The translations under genes were made by a program, and so were the position numbers. Under the pieces are notes generated by a model that did no database searches, was not told the origin of the DNA, and worked only from the letters and a program-made list of their open reading frames with translations. Below, one piece after another: positions 21,416-30,099 of a stretch of DNA of 30,900 bases. How positions within the stretch are numbered: the first letter of the stretch is position 1; each line of letters begins with the position of its first letter. This stretch comes from an uncultured Oscillospiraceae bacterium (GTDB taxonomy: Bacteria; Bacillota; Clostridia; Oscillospirales; Ruminococcaceae): positions 1-30,900 of the forward strand of contig USBI01000018.1 of the NCBI GenBank assembly GCA_900552945.1, in the 5' to 3' direction.

Positions 21416-22920
21416 AGATAGGAAAAGTTTGGTTGGTCGGCGCCGGCCCTTCGGATGCCGGCCTGTTTACCTTAAAAGGGAAAGCGGTGCTGGAACAAGC
21501 CGATGTGGTGGTTTATGACCATCTGGTCGGCAGCGGCATTATGCAGATGATCCCGGAGCACGCGGAATGTATTGATGTGGGAAAGGTTTCCGGAAACCAT
21601 AAGGTCCCGCAGGAGCAGATCAACGAGATCCTGCTTGAGCAGGCGCTTGCCGGAAAACGGGTGGTGCGGCTCAAGGGCGGCGACCCGTTTCTGTTTGGGC
21701 GGGGCGGAGAAGAACTGGAACTGCTTGTGGAAAACGGCGTGCCGTTTGAAGTGGTTCCCGGTATCACTTCCGCGCTTTCGGTCCCTGCTTATGCGGGGAT
21801 ACCGGTCACCCACCGGGATTTTACCCCGTCGCTTCACATTGTCACCGCACACCGCAAACGAGGGGATGATACCCCTGTGGATTACGCCGCGCTCGTCGCT
21901 CTGGGGCAGGTGACGTTGGTCTTTTTGATGGGTGTTTCCGCTCTGCCGGACATCTGCTCCGGCTTGATTCGGGCCGGGAAACCGAGCGATACACCAGCTG
22001 CCGTGCTGGAAAAGGGAACGACCTTTGCCCAGCGCCGGGTGGTTGGCACGCTTGAAACACTTCCGGAGCTTGCGAAGCTCGAACAAATCGGCACCCCCGG
22101 CCTGATCGTGGTCGGTGAGGTCTGTACGCTTGCCGAACGGTTCCATTGGGCGGAGGACCGGCCGCTCGGCGGAGCGCGGGTGGTGGTGACCCGCCCGCAG
22201 AACAAAGCGTCCGGTCTGGGAGCGCTTTTGTACGAGCGAGGGGCAGAGGTGCTTTACCTGCCTGCCATCCGCACCGAACCGCTTTGTCCGTGTGCGGATT
22301 TAGAACGGCTGAACGACCGCCTTTCGGATTACGCATGGTTCGTGTTTTCCAGCGCGGCCGGGGTGGATGCTCTGTTTAGCTGGATGCGGGAATGGAAGCT
22401 TGACATCCGCAGTCTGTCCGGCGTTCGTTTGGCGGCGGTGGGAGCCGCCACTGAAGCGGCGCTTGCCGCGCACGGTTTGCTGGTGGATTACCGCCCCGCG
22501 CAGTTTAACGGCGGTGCGCTCGCTGAAGGGCTGGCGCCGCTTATCCGACAGGGGCAAAAGGTACTCGCCTTTGTGCCGGAGAACACCGAAAGCCATTCTG
22601 TTTCCGCTTTGCGGGAACACGGCGTTTTGTGTGATACCGCACAGGTTTACCGGACGGTGTTTACCGAAAGCGAACCGCCTGAACTCACGGAAAGCGACAT
22701 CGTCGCGTTTACCAGCGCTTCAACGGTCAAAGGATTTGCACACATCTGCCGTGAGCTTGATTTTTCACGCGTCCAGGCGGTCTGCATTGGAAAACAGACT
22801 GCCGAAGAGGCGAAAAAATACGGCATGCGGGTGACGGTATCGCCGGAGGCGACCTTATCCAGCATGGCGGATACCATTACACAGCTTTATCAGAATCAGA
22901 AAGGGATGCAGAAAATATGA
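21412..22920 (+). CDS. cobA-hemD: Fused uroporphyrinogen-III C-methyltransferase / uroporphyrinogen-III synthase
   Basis: A 502-residue bifunctional enzyme. Residues 1 to about 245 are the SAM-dependent methyltransferase that turns uroporphyrinogen III into precorrin-2, with VGAGPSDAGLFTLKGKAVL, GGDPFLFGRGGEE and VPGITSALSVPAY. Residues about 250-502 are HemD, which closes and flips hydroxymethylbilane, with GARVVVTRPQNKASGL, FSSAAGVDALF and AFTSASTVKGF. This fusion is well known in Clostridia and Bacilli. It channels hydroxymethylbilane towards precorrin-2. It overlaps hemC and hemB by four bases each, so translation is probably coupled. Confidence 0.95.
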   Translation: MKIGKVWLVGAGPSDAGLFTLKGKAVLEQADVVVYDHLVGSGIMQMIPEHAECIDVGKVSGNHKVPQEQINEILLEQALAGKRVVRLKGGDPFLFGRGGEELELLVENGVPFEVVPGITSALSVPAYAGIPVTHRDFTPSLHIVTAHRKRGDDTPVDYAALVALGQVTLVFLMGVSALPDICSGLIRAGKPSDTPAAVLEKGTTFAQRRVVGTLETLPELAKLEQIGTPGLIVVGEVCTLAERFHWAEDRPLGGARVVVTRPQNKASGLGALLYERGAEVLYLPAIRTEPLCPCADLERLNDRLSDYAWFVFSSAAGVDALFSWMREWKLDIRSLSGVRLAAVGAATEAALAAHGLLVDYRPAQFNGGALAEGLAPLIRQGQKVLAFVPENTESHSVSALREHGVLCDTAQVYRTVFTESEPPELTESDIVAFTSASTVKGFAHICRELDFSRVQAVCIGKQTAEEAKKYGMRVTVSPEATLSSMADTITQLYQNQKGMQKI

Positions 22921-23894
22921 TAAATCGTCCAAGAAGACTGCGTTTGAGCCCCGCAGTGCGGAACATGGTGCGGGAAACGAGAGTGGATAAATCCTCGCTC
23001 ATCTACCCGTTGTTTGTTAAAGAGGGGACCGGTATCAAAGAGGAGATTCCTTCCATGGAAGGGCAGTACCGCTACAGTGTGGATATGCTCCCCTACGCCC
23101 TTGAAGAGACCGCCCGCGCGGGTGTGCCCAGCGTGATGCTGTTCGGTATCCCGGATGAAAAAGACCCGGTCGGTAGCGGTGCATATGCACAAGACGGCAT
23201 CATCCAGCGTGCACTTCGTGTGGCGAAGGAAAAGGTGCCGGAACTGTATTACATCACCGATGTTTGCATGTGCGAGTACACCTCACACGGCCACTGCGGT
23301 ATCCTCACCGGTGAGATGGTCGACAACGACAAGACCCTTCCGTACATTGCCAAAACTGCTCTTTCTCATGTGCAGGCGGGTGCTGATATGGTCGCTCCTT
23401 CGGATATGATGGACGGCCGGGTCGCCGCCATCCGTTCACTGTTGGATGAAAACGGTTTTACCAATGTGCCGATCATGTCCTACGCGGTCAAATACGCCTC
23501 CGCGTTTTACGGCCCGTTCCGGGAGGCGGCGGGTTCCGCTCCTTCCTTCGGTGACCGCAAGAGCTACCAGATGGATTACCACAACCGGAAAGAAGCGCTC
23601 AAAGAAGCGCTTTCAGACGTGCAAGAGGGCGCGGATATCATCATGGTCAAACCTGCGCTTTCTTACTTAGACATCATCCGCGAGGTGGCGGATGCGGTCA
23701 ATCTGCCGATTGCCGCATACAGCGTTTCGGGTGAGTACGCCATGATCAAGGCGGCGGCGAGACTGGGCTATATTGAGGAAGAAAAAATGATTTGTGAAAC
23801 GGCGGCGAGCATCTACCGCGCAGGGTGCGGCATCCTGTTAACCTATTACGCCAAGGAGATCGCCGCGTTTATGGATTCCGGGAGGATTGGATGA
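22917..23894 (+). CDS. hemB: Delta-aminolevulinic acid dehydratase (porphobilinogen synthase)
   Basis: A 325-residue enzyme condensing two 5-aminolevulinates into porphobilinogen. The Zn ligands C117, C119 and C127 are in DVCMCEYTSHGHCG, so this is a zinc-dependent form. The Schiff-base lysines are K192 (MSYAVKYAS) and K245 (IIMVKPAL). The N-terminal arm LRLSPAVRNMVRET resembles the family's oligomerisation arm. Length is normal. The start ATG 22917 overlaps the stop of cobA-hemD. Confidence 0.97.
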   Translation: MINRPRRLRLSPAVRNMVRETRVDKSSLIYPLFVKEGTGIKEEIPSMEGQYRYSVDMLPYALEETARAGVPSVMLFGIPDEKDPVGSGAYAQDGIIQRALRVAKEKVPELYYITDVCMCEYTSHGHCGILTGEMVDNDKTLPYIAKTALSHVQAGADMVAPSDMMDGRVAAIRSLLDENGFTNVPIMSYAVKYASAFYGPFREAAGSAPSFGDRKSYQMDYHNRKEALKEALSDVQEGADIIMVKPALSYLDIIREVADAVNLPIAAYSVSGEYAMIKAAARLGYIEEEKMICETAASIYRAGCGILLTYYAKEIAAFMDSGRIG

Positions 23895-25171
23895 TGACAA
23901 GGTCAGAGGAATTGTTCGCCCGTGCGGTAAAGTGCATTCCGGGCGGGGTCAACAGCCCGGTGCGGGCGTATCAGGCCGTTGGCGGCCATCCGCGCTTTCT
24001 GAAAAAAGCGGACGGCGTTCGTGTCTGGGACGCGGACGATAATGTTTACACCGACTACATCGGCTCCTGGGGTCCGATGCTGCTGGGCCATAATGAGCCG
24101 CATATCCGGGAAGCGGTCATCCGCGCGGCGGAAGACGGGCTCAGCTTCGGCGCCGCGACTGAGCGTGAGGTGGAGATGGCGGAGCTCATCTGTTCGCTTG
24201 TCCCATCAATCGAGATGGTGCGGATGGTCAACTCCGGCACCGAAGCGGTCATGAGCGCCGTGCGTGCCGCCCGTGGTTTTACCGGGCGGGACAAGGTCAT
24301 TAAATTCGAGGGTTGTTATCATGGCCACAGCGACGCGATGTTGGTCAAAGCGGGTTCCGGCGTTATGACTGCCGGCGTGCCGGACAGCGCCGGTGTGCCC
24401 GGCGGCTGCGCGCAGGATACGCTGACTGCTGTTTACAACGACGCGCAGAGTGTGGAACAGCTGCTTTGTGAAAACCGCGGGGAGGTCGCGGCGGTCATCC
24501 TGGAACCGGTCGCCGCCAACATGGGCGTCATCCCGCCGAAAGAAGGATTTTTACAGCGGCTTCGGCAGCTTTGTGACGAGCACGGTGCGCTGCTTATTTT
24601 TGACGAGGTCATTACCGGGTTCCGTCTGCAGATCGACGGCGCGCAGGGCTTTTACGGTGTCCGCCCGGATCTGACCACCTTTGGCAAGGTCATCGGCGCA
24701 GGAATGCCGGTAGGCGCTTACGGCGGCCGGAAAGAGATCATGGAGTGTATCGCTCCGGTGGGCAAGGTTTATCAGGCCGGCACATTGAGTGGTAACCCGG
24801 TTGCTATGGCGGCAGGGCTTGCACAGCTTACCATTTTGAAGGACCATCCGGAAGTATATGCGCACATCAACGCGCTGGGGGAACAGTTCCGTACCGGTAT
24901 GGAGCAGGTCATTTCCCGTACGGGAGCGTCCTGTCAGATTACAGGTGTCGGCTCGCTTGGCTGTGTGTTTTTCACTGGTGCGCCGGTGACCGATTACACG
25001 AGCGCGAAAACAAGCGATACCGCCCGCTTTGCCGATTATTTTCAGTTTATGCTTGCGCATGGTGTTCATCTTGCGCCGTCGCAGTTTGAAGCGGTCTTTT
25101 TTTCCAACGCGCATACGAAAGAGGATATTTCTCATCTGCTGGAACTCGCACAGCAAGCCCTTTCTAAATGA
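23891..25171 (+). CDS. hemL: Glutamate-1-semialdehyde 2,1-aminomutase
   Basis: A 426-residue PLP enzyme (class III aminotransferase fold) that isomerises glutamate-1-semialdehyde to 5-aminolevulinate, the step after HemA. The N-terminus CIPGGVNSPVRAY is characteristic, with FEGCYHGHSDAMLVKAGSG and the PLP lysine K266 in TTFGKVIGAGMPVG. The start could be ATG 23891 or ATG 23894, which is 8 bases after GGAGG; the first gives a 4-base overlap with hemB. It is last in the hem operon, closed by a terminator. Confidence 0.96.
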   Translation: MMTRSEELFARAVKCIPGGVNSPVRAYQAVGGHPRFLKKADGVRVWDADDNVYTDYIGSWGPMLLGHNEPHIREAVIRAAEDGLSFGAATEREVEMAELICSLVPSIEMVRMVNSGTEAVMSAVRAARGFTGRDKVIKFEGCYHGHSDAMLVKAGSGVMTAGVPDSAGVPGGCAQDTLTAVYNDAQSVEQLLCENRGEVAAVILEPVAANMGVIPPKEGFLQRLRQLCDEHGALLIFDEVITGFRLQIDGAQGFYGVRPDLTTFGKVIGAGMPVGAYGGRKEIMECIAPVGKVYQAGTLSGNPVAMAAGLAQLTILKDHPEVYAHINALGEQFRTGMEQVISRTGASCQITGVGSLGCVFFTGAPVTDYTSAKTSDTARFADYFQFMLAHGVHLAPSQFEAVFFSNAHTKEDISHLLELAQQALSK

Positions 25172-25177
25172 TTTTCT

Positions 25178-25207
25178 GCCGCTGCCCCAAATGGGCGGCG
25201 GCTTTTT
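25178..25207 (+). terminator. Terminator of the hem operon
   Basis: GCCGCTGCCC (25178-25187) pairs with GGGCGGCGGC (25193-25202), with one T-G wobble, followed by TTTTT. It follows the hemL stop by 6 bases. Confidence 0.88.
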
Positions 25208-25284
25208 GGTGGGAACAGCTTTTAAACAGTATTCCCAGCTGTATCAATGGTAGGAAAAAACGGGTGGCTTTGGCTGTAATTTTA

Positions 25285-25313
25285 TTGACATTTCCTGCGG
25301 TGAACGGTAGAAT
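25285..25313 (+). promoter_or_regulatory. Promoter of the cbi operon
   Basis: A perfect TTGACA (25285-25290), a 17-base spacer and TAGAAT (25308-25313). The riboswitch begins about 17 bases after the expected transcript start. The 509-base gap between hemL and cbiK holds the hem terminator, this promoter, the riboswitch and its expression platform. Confidence 0.8.
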
Positions 25314-25336
25314 AAAAGAAAATCAATGAAAACGAC

Positions 25337-25510
25337 CAAACGGCGTTCCGGTTTGTGTTTCCGGAACAGGGAAACCGGTGAAAATCCGGTACAACCGCCA
25401 TTACTGTGACCGCCTTTAGCGGTGCGCGCATCAAGCCATTGGGCAGTTGCCCGAGAAGGCGCGCTCACCCGGCATTTTGCCAGGGCGTAAGTCAGGAGAC
25501 CGGCCGTTTG
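25337..25510 (+). ncRNA. Cobalamin riboswitch
   Basis: The core reads GGAACAGGGAAACCGGTG, then AAAATCCGGT, then CCGCCATTACTGTGACC, then the B12 box GTAAGTCAGGAGACCGG (about 25487-25503). The P1 stem closes with CAAACGGC (25337-25344) and GCCGTTTG (25503-25510). This is the classic adenosylcobalamin aptamer (RF00174 type). A downstream terminator suggests transcriptional control: B12 binding turns off cbiK and the genes after it. Confidence 0.95.
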
Positions 25511-25588
25511 TGTACTGGCACTGTTTTGGCATGGAAATGTGTGACCAATGAAGCAACTTCCGCTCAATCGGGTTTCTTTTGCAAATTG

Positions 25589-25621
25589 GCGCGCTTTCCC
25601 CATGTGGGAAGGCGCTTTTTT
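25589..25621 (+). terminator. Terminator of the cobalamin riboswitch expression platform
   Basis: GCGCGCTTTCCC (25589-25600) pairs with GGGAAGGCGC (25606-25615), with two bulges, then TTTTTT. It ends 59 bases before cbiK. It is probably the OFF-state hairpin. I did not find a convincing alternative antiterminator pairing by eye. Confidence 0.82.
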
Positions 25622-25680
25622 ATGCCCGGTTTAACATGCCTTTTCCGGGTTTAAATACGGCAGTGCTCATGGAGGGTATT

Positions 25681-26463
25681 ATGTGTAAACAGGCAATTTT
25701 GGTGGTTAGTTTCGGCACCACCCATGAGGATTCAGAACAGAAAACCATTCTCGCCGTGGAGCAGGCAGTGCGCCGGGCGTATCCGTCTTACCGGGTGGCG
25801 GGCGCTTACACAAGCGGCATGATCATCCGCTCGCTCGCAAAACGCGACCGTGTGGTTGATACGCCCGCGCAGGCGCTCGAAAAGCTGCTCGCGGATGGTG
25901 TGACCGATGTGACCATACAGCCGACCCACCTCATCCCCGGCGATGAATATGACAAACTCTGTGCCGCCGCTGAGCCGTTCCGCGACCGGTTTGAGCATTT
26001 CCGAATGGGCAAACCGCTCCTCTATTCCACGGAAGATATGCAGCAGGTGGCGGAAATCATCGCGGAAGAGTATGCTCCGGCAGAAGACGAAGTACTCGTT
26101 TTGATGGGGCACGGCACCGGGCATCATGTCAACGCGGTCTATCCCGCGATGGATTATATCTTTAAAGCGCAGGGGCATGCGAACATTTTTGTGGGAACGG
26201 TGGAAGGTTACCCTGATCTGGAGACCCTGTGCAGTCAGGTGAAAAAGGAAACCGGGAAAGCGCGGGTCACACTGGTTCCGATGATGCTGGTAGCAGGCGA
26301 CCATGCCAACAACGATATGGCAGGCGATCAGCCGGACAGCTGGAAGAATATCTTTGCCCGCGGCGGGTTTGAGGTAAAGACCATCATCCGCGGACTGGGT
26401 GAATTAAAGCCGGTGCAGGAGCTTTATCTTAAGCACCTCGCGCAGGCGCTTGCGGAGGATTGA
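25681..26463 (+). CDS. cbiK: Sirohydrochlorin cobaltochelatase CbiK
   Basis: A 260-residue class II chelatase that inserts Co2+ into sirohydrochlorin, the first step dedicated to anaerobic B12 synthesis. Metal-binding residues H144 (LMGHGTGHH), E175 (GTVEGYP) and H208 (AGDHANNDMAGD) match those known for the Salmonella enzyme (about H145, E175, H207). The length is close to its 264 residues. There is no signal peptide, so it is cytosolic rather than the exported form of some anaerobes. The start ATG 25681 follows GGAGGG by 5 bases. It is first in the riboswitch-controlled operon, 34 bases before cbiD. Confidence 0.95.
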   Translation: MCKQAILVVSFGTTHEDSEQKTILAVEQAVRRAYPSYRVAGAYTSGMIIRSLAKRDRVVDTPAQALEKLLADGVTDVTIQPTHLIPGDEYDKLCAAAEPFRDRFEHFRMGKPLLYSTEDMQQVAEIIAEEYAPAEDEVLVLMGHGTGHHVNAVYPAMDYIFKAQGHANIFVGTVEGYPDLETLCSQVKKETGKARVTLVPMMLVAGDHANNDMAGDQPDSWKNIFARGGFEVKTIIRGLGELKPVQELYLKHLAQALAED

Positions 26464-26497
26464 ACGGGACGCAGAGGCTAAAAAGGAGGCGGAGCGG

Positions 26498-27628
26498 ATG
26501 GCGTTTGAACATTATATCACCCAGGGCGGTAAACGCCTGCGCTGCGGTTATACCACCGGGACCTGCGCGGCGCTCGCCGCAAAGGCCGCCGCTTTTCTGC
26601 TGTTGACCGGGGAGATGCCGAAAACCGTTTCGCTCCTCACACCAAAGGGGCTTTTGGTGGAGGTCTCCCCGGAGGAGCAGGCGTTTACCGGGGATGCCGC
26701 CCGCTGCGCCGTCCGCAAAGACGGCGGGGACGACTGCGACGCGACCGATGGGCTTTCGATCTGCGCGGAGGTTTCCCGCATTCTGGAAACGGAGTTTCGT
26801 GTGGACGGCGGCGCAGGCGTCGGCCGCGTTACCCGCCCCGGGCTGGAACAGCCGGTGGGAAGCGCCGCCATCAACCGAGTCCCGCGTGAGATGATCCGCA
26901 ATGCCTTGCGTGAGGCGGCGCGGGCATGCGGCCATGCGGGCGGGCTTGCGGCGGTCATCACGGTGCCGGACGGGAAACAAGTCGCCCAGAAGACCTTCAA
27001 CCCGAACCTCGGCATTGTGGGCGGAATCTCGATTTTGGGCACCAGCGGCATTGTTGAGCCGCAGAGCTTGCAGGCGCTTGTTGACACCATCCGCATCGAA
27101 ATTGAGGTGCGGGCGGCGGCCGGCGAGAAAAAGCTGCTCATCACCCCCGGCAATTACGGGGAGGATTTTTTAAAGACCTACCCCGCTCTTTCCGGTGTAC
27201 AGCCGGTCAAATGCTCCAATTTTATTGGGGATACCCTCGACTTCGCCATTTCAAACGGGATGCGCACTCTCATGCTGGTGGGGCACATCGGCAAATTGGT
27301 GAAGTTAGCGGGTGGTATTATGAACACCCACTCCCGGTACGCCGACTGCCGTGCGGAGTTGTTTGCGGCGCATGCGGCGCTTGCCGGGGCGGAGACGTCG
27401 CTTGTTCGAAAGCTGATGGATTCCAACACGACCGATGAATCCATTGCCCTATTGGACAGCGCATCGCTGCGTGGGCCGGTGCTGGATTCGCTCATGGAGC
27501 GCGCCATGCGTGCGGTCCGGCGGCGCGCGGAGGGCGCGGAAGTGGGGATGATCTGGTTCAGCAACCGTTACGGATTGCTAAACACCTCAGACAATGTTCA
27601 AAAACTATGCAGAGAATGGAGCTTATGA
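26498..27628 (+). CDS. cbiD: Cobalt-precorrin-5B C1-methyltransferase CbiD
   Basis: A 376-residue SAM-dependent enzyme that methylates C1 of cobalt-precorrin-5B. The signature RCGYTTGTCAALAAKAAA lies at about residues 15-32, and other conserved parts are GGISILGTSGIVEP, PGNYGEDF and GHIGKLVKLAGGIMNTHS. The end KLCREWSL is normal. The start ATG 26498 follows AAGGAGG by 8 bases; the frame opens at 26450 inside cbiK but without a site. It is not related to the classical tetrapyrrole methyltransferases beside it. Confidence 0.95.
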   Translation: MAFEHYITQGGKRLRCGYTTGTCAALAAKAAAFLLLTGEMPKTVSLLTPKGLLVEVSPEEQAFTGDAARCAVRKDGGDDCDATDGLSICAEVSRILETEFRVDGGAGVGRVTRPGLEQPVGSAAINRVPREMIRNALREAARACGHAGGLAAVITVPDGKQVAQKTFNPNLGIVGGISILGTSGIVEPQSLQALVDTIRIEIEVRAAAGEKKLLITPGNYGEDFLKTYPALSGVQPVKCSNFIGDTLDFAISNGMRTLMLVGHIGKLVKLAGGIMNTHSRYADCRAELFAAHAALAGAETSLVRKLMDSNTTDESIALLDSASLRGPVLDSLMERAMRAVRRRAEGAEVGMIWFSNRYGLLNTSDNVQKLCREWSL

Positions 27629-27631
27629 TAA

Positions 27632-28324
27632 ATGAAACAGGGAATTTTCTACGGGGTCGGCATCGGCCCCGGCGACCCCGAACTGCTCACCATCAAGGCG
27701 GCGAAAATCATTGACCGCTGCCCGGTGCTGGCAGTTCCCAAAACAAAAGACGGGAATACCGTTGCGCTGGATATTGCGTCCGGCGCGTGCGACCTTTCCG
27801 GAAAAGAACTCCTTTATCTTTCCTTCCTCATGACGCGGGACGAGCAGAAGCTGCACGAAAGCCATCTTGCCGCGGCGGAGGAGATCATCCGAAAACTGAA
27901 TGAGGGAAAAGACGTTGCCATGTTAAACCTCGGTGATGTTTCAGTTTACTCCACCTTTTCCTATGTGATGGAGATCATCTCCGCGCGTGGGTACAGCTGT
28001 GAGATCATTCCGGGCATTACCAGCTTCTGCGCGGTCGCCGCGGCATTGAAAACCAGCCTGACCGAGCGGGACAAGCCGCTTCACATCATCCCGGCCGGAT
28101 ATGCGGACCTTGGCGGCGCGTTGGAGCTGCCCGGTACCAGAGTGCTGATGAAAGCGGGAAAATCGTTTCCGGCGGTACAGCAGGCGTTGGACGAAAAAGG
28201 GCTGTTAAAACATGCGGCCATGGTGCAGAACTGCTGTATGGAAAATGAAACGGTTTACCCTTCGCTGGAAGACGTTGATATAGGCGAGACCGGTTATTTC
28301 ACAACTGTCATTGTAAAGGAATGA
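27632..28324 (+). CDS. cbiL: Cobalt-precorrin-2 C20-methyltransferase CbiL
   Basis: A 230-residue SAM-dependent tetrapyrrole methylase. The N-terminal motif is YGVGIGPGDPELLTIKAAKI; LNLGDVSVYSTFSYV and IIPGITSFCAVAAAL are also typical of CbiL/CobI, the C20 methylase. It acts right after CbiK. The start ATG 27632 follows GGAG at 10 bases, 3 bases after the cbiD stop. The canonical cbiE and cbiT genes, often found between cbiD and cbiL, are absent here. Confidence 0.93.
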   Translation: MKQGIFYGVGIGPGDPELLTIKAAKIIDRCPVLAVPKTKDGNTVALDIASGACDLSGKELLYLSFLMTRDEQKLHESHLAAAEEIIRKLNEGKDVAMLNLGDVSVYSTFSYVMEIISARGYSCEIIPGITSFCAVAAALKTSLTERDKPLHIIPAGYADLGGALELPGTRVLMKAGKSFPAVQQALDEKGLLKHAAMVQNCCMENETVYPSLEDVDIGETGYFTTVIVKE

Positions 28325-28328
28325 GAAT

Positions 28329-29084
28329 ATGGTTCATTTTGTAGGCGCGGGAAGCGGCGCTCCCGATCTGATCACCGTGCGGGGGGCAAAGCTCCTTTCG
28401 CAGGCGGATGTCATCATCTATGCGGGAAGTCTGGTCAATCCCGCACTGCTTGATTATGCCAAAGCCGAATGTGAAATTTACAACAGCGCGGAAATGACGC
28501 TGGAACAGGTGCTCTCGGTGATCCGGAAAGCGGAGTCGGAAGGGAAGATGACCGTCCGCCTGCACACCGGCGACCCTTGCCTTTACGGGGCGATCCGGGA
28601 ACAGATCGATGTGCTGGAGCAGGAGGGGATCGCCTGGAAGGTGACGCCCGGTGTATCCAGCTTCTGCGGTGCGGCGTCGGCTCTCGGCGCGGAATACACC
28701 CTGCCGGGCGTTAGCCAGAGCGTTATCATCACCCGCATGGCGGGGCGCACACCGGTTCCGGAGCGGGAACAGCTCACTTCGCTGGCCGCACACGGAGCTT
28801 CCATGGTGCTGTTTTTGAGCACCGGACTGCTCGGCGTGCTCACCGAAGAGCTGCTCAAAGGGGCATATACCGCGCAGACGCCGGCGGCTATCGTGTATAA
28901 AGCGACCTGGCCGGAAGAAAAGGTGTTCCGTTGTACCGTGGGTACATTGGAAGAGACCGCGCGGGAAAATAATATCACCAAAACGGCGCTGATCCTGGTG
29001 GGAGATTTTTTAAGCAGCCCGTATGAGCGTTCCAAACTGTACGACCCGGATTTCACCACCGAATTCCGCAAAGGGAGAGGATGA
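28329..29084 (+). CDS. cbiF: Cobalt-precorrin-4 C11-methyltransferase CbiF
   Basis: A 251-residue SAM-dependent methylase that adds a methyl group at C11 of cobalt-precorrin-4. The family motifs are VGAGSGAPDLITVRGAKLL, IYAGSLVNPALL, HTGDPCLYGAIREQ and TPGVSSFCGAASALG. The extended ending SSPYERSKLYDPDFTTEFRKG is typical of CbiF/CobM. ATG 28329 follows AAGGAA; there is a 1-base gap to cbiG. Confidence 0.95.
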   Translation: MVHFVGAGSGAPDLITVRGAKLLSQADVIIYAGSLVNPALLDYAKAECEIYNSAEMTLEQVLSVIRKAESEGKMTVRLHTGDPCLYGAIREQIDVLEQEGIAWKVTPGVSSFCGAASALGAEYTLPGVSQSVIITRMAGRTPVPEREQLTSLAAHGASMVLFLSTGLLGVLTEELLKGAYTAQTPAAIVYKATWPEEKVFRCTVGTLEETARENNITKTALILVGDFLSSPYERSKLYDPDFTTEFRKGRG

Positions 29085-29085
29085 T

Positions 29086-30090
29086 ATGAAGCTTTCCGCC
29101 GCGGCGTTTACCGCAAAAGGGGAACGGCTCGCAGAAAAGATTGCCGAATGGATGCGCCGGGATAATTGGGACTGCACCGTCACCCGGGTGGGACGGACGG
29201 GGAACTGCACCTTGGCGCAGTTTACACAGACCGCTTTTGAAAGCTCGGACGCACTGTTATTTGTTGGCGCCGTGGGAATCGCGGTGCGGGCGGTGGCCCC
29301 CCATTTGAACAGCAAGGCGTCTGACCCTGCTGTTCTTTCGGTGGATGAACTGGGCCGGTTCGTCATCCCGCTGGCGGGAGGGCACATCGGCGGGGGGAAC
29401 CGGCTGGCGGAGCGGATTGCCGAACAGATTGGCGCAACGCCGGTCGTCACCACGGCGACCGACATCAACGGCGTGTTTGCGGTGGACAGCTGGGCGGTCT
29501 CACAAAAGCTTGTGGTAGTCAATCCACCCGCCATCAAGCGGGTGTCGTCTGCGCTCCTTGCGGGGCAGAGTGTTTCGCTGTTCAGCGCGTTCCCTGTTTC
29601 GGGAGAACTTCCCGCCGGGGTGCGCTTTGCAAAAAAAGAGGAGGCGGACGTGGTCGTTGACCTGTTTCCCCCCGAACGGAAAGAAGTACTCTTCCTTGCG
29701 CCGAAGGCGCTGGCGCTCGGCGTCGGGTGCCGGAAGGGCGTTTCGGAGCAGGCGGTGGAAACGGCGGTGGAGCAGGTGCTTTCGGCGCATCATCTGCCGG
29801 TTAAAGCGGTCTGCGGTGTGTACAGCATCGACCTGAAAGCGGAGGAACCCGGCCTTACATCCTATTGCCAAAAACATGGCTTCCCCTTTCAAACCTTTTC
29901 CGCGGAGCAGCTTGCCGCTTTGAAGGGGGCGTTTTCCGCTTCCGCGTTTGTTTCCGGTGTCACCGGTGTGGATAACGTGTGTGAACGCAGCGCTGTGCTG
30001 GGCAGCGGCGGAACCCTTCTTATTGAGAAACAAGCGTGTCACGGTGTGACCGTTGCGGCTGCGGCTTGCCCGGTCAGCCTTTCATTTTAG
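29086..30090 (+). CDS. cbiG: Cobalt-precorrin-5A hydrolase CbiG
   Basis: A 334-residue enzyme that opens the delta-lactone of cobalt-precorrin-5A and releases acetaldehyde. N-terminal CbiG_N part (about 45-125) with FVGAVGIAVRAVAPHLNSKASDPAVLSVDE in stretches and PLAGGHIGGGNRLAERIA, a middle region, and a C-terminal CobE/GbiG domain (about 210-330) with LALGVGCRKGVS. The order matches full-length CbiG, not fused to CbiH. ATG 29086 follows GGGAGAGG by 5 bases. Confidence 0.94.
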   Translation: MKLSAAAFTAKGERLAEKIAEWMRRDNWDCTVTRVGRTGNCTLAQFTQTAFESSDALLFVGAVGIAVRAVAPHLNSKASDPAVLSVDELGRFVIPLAGGHIGGGNRLAERIAEQIGATPVVTTATDINGVFAVDSWAVSQKLVVVNPPAIKRVSSALLAGQSVSLFSAFPVSGELPAGVRFAKKEEADVVVDLFPPERKEVLFLAPKALALGVGCRKGVSEQAVETAVEQVLSAHHLPVKAVCGVYSIDLKAEEPGLTSYCQKHGFPFQTFSAEQLAALKGAFSASAFVSGVTGVDNVCERSAVLGSGGTLLIEKQACHGVTVAAAACPVSLSF

Positions 30091-30099
30091 GAGTGTGTT

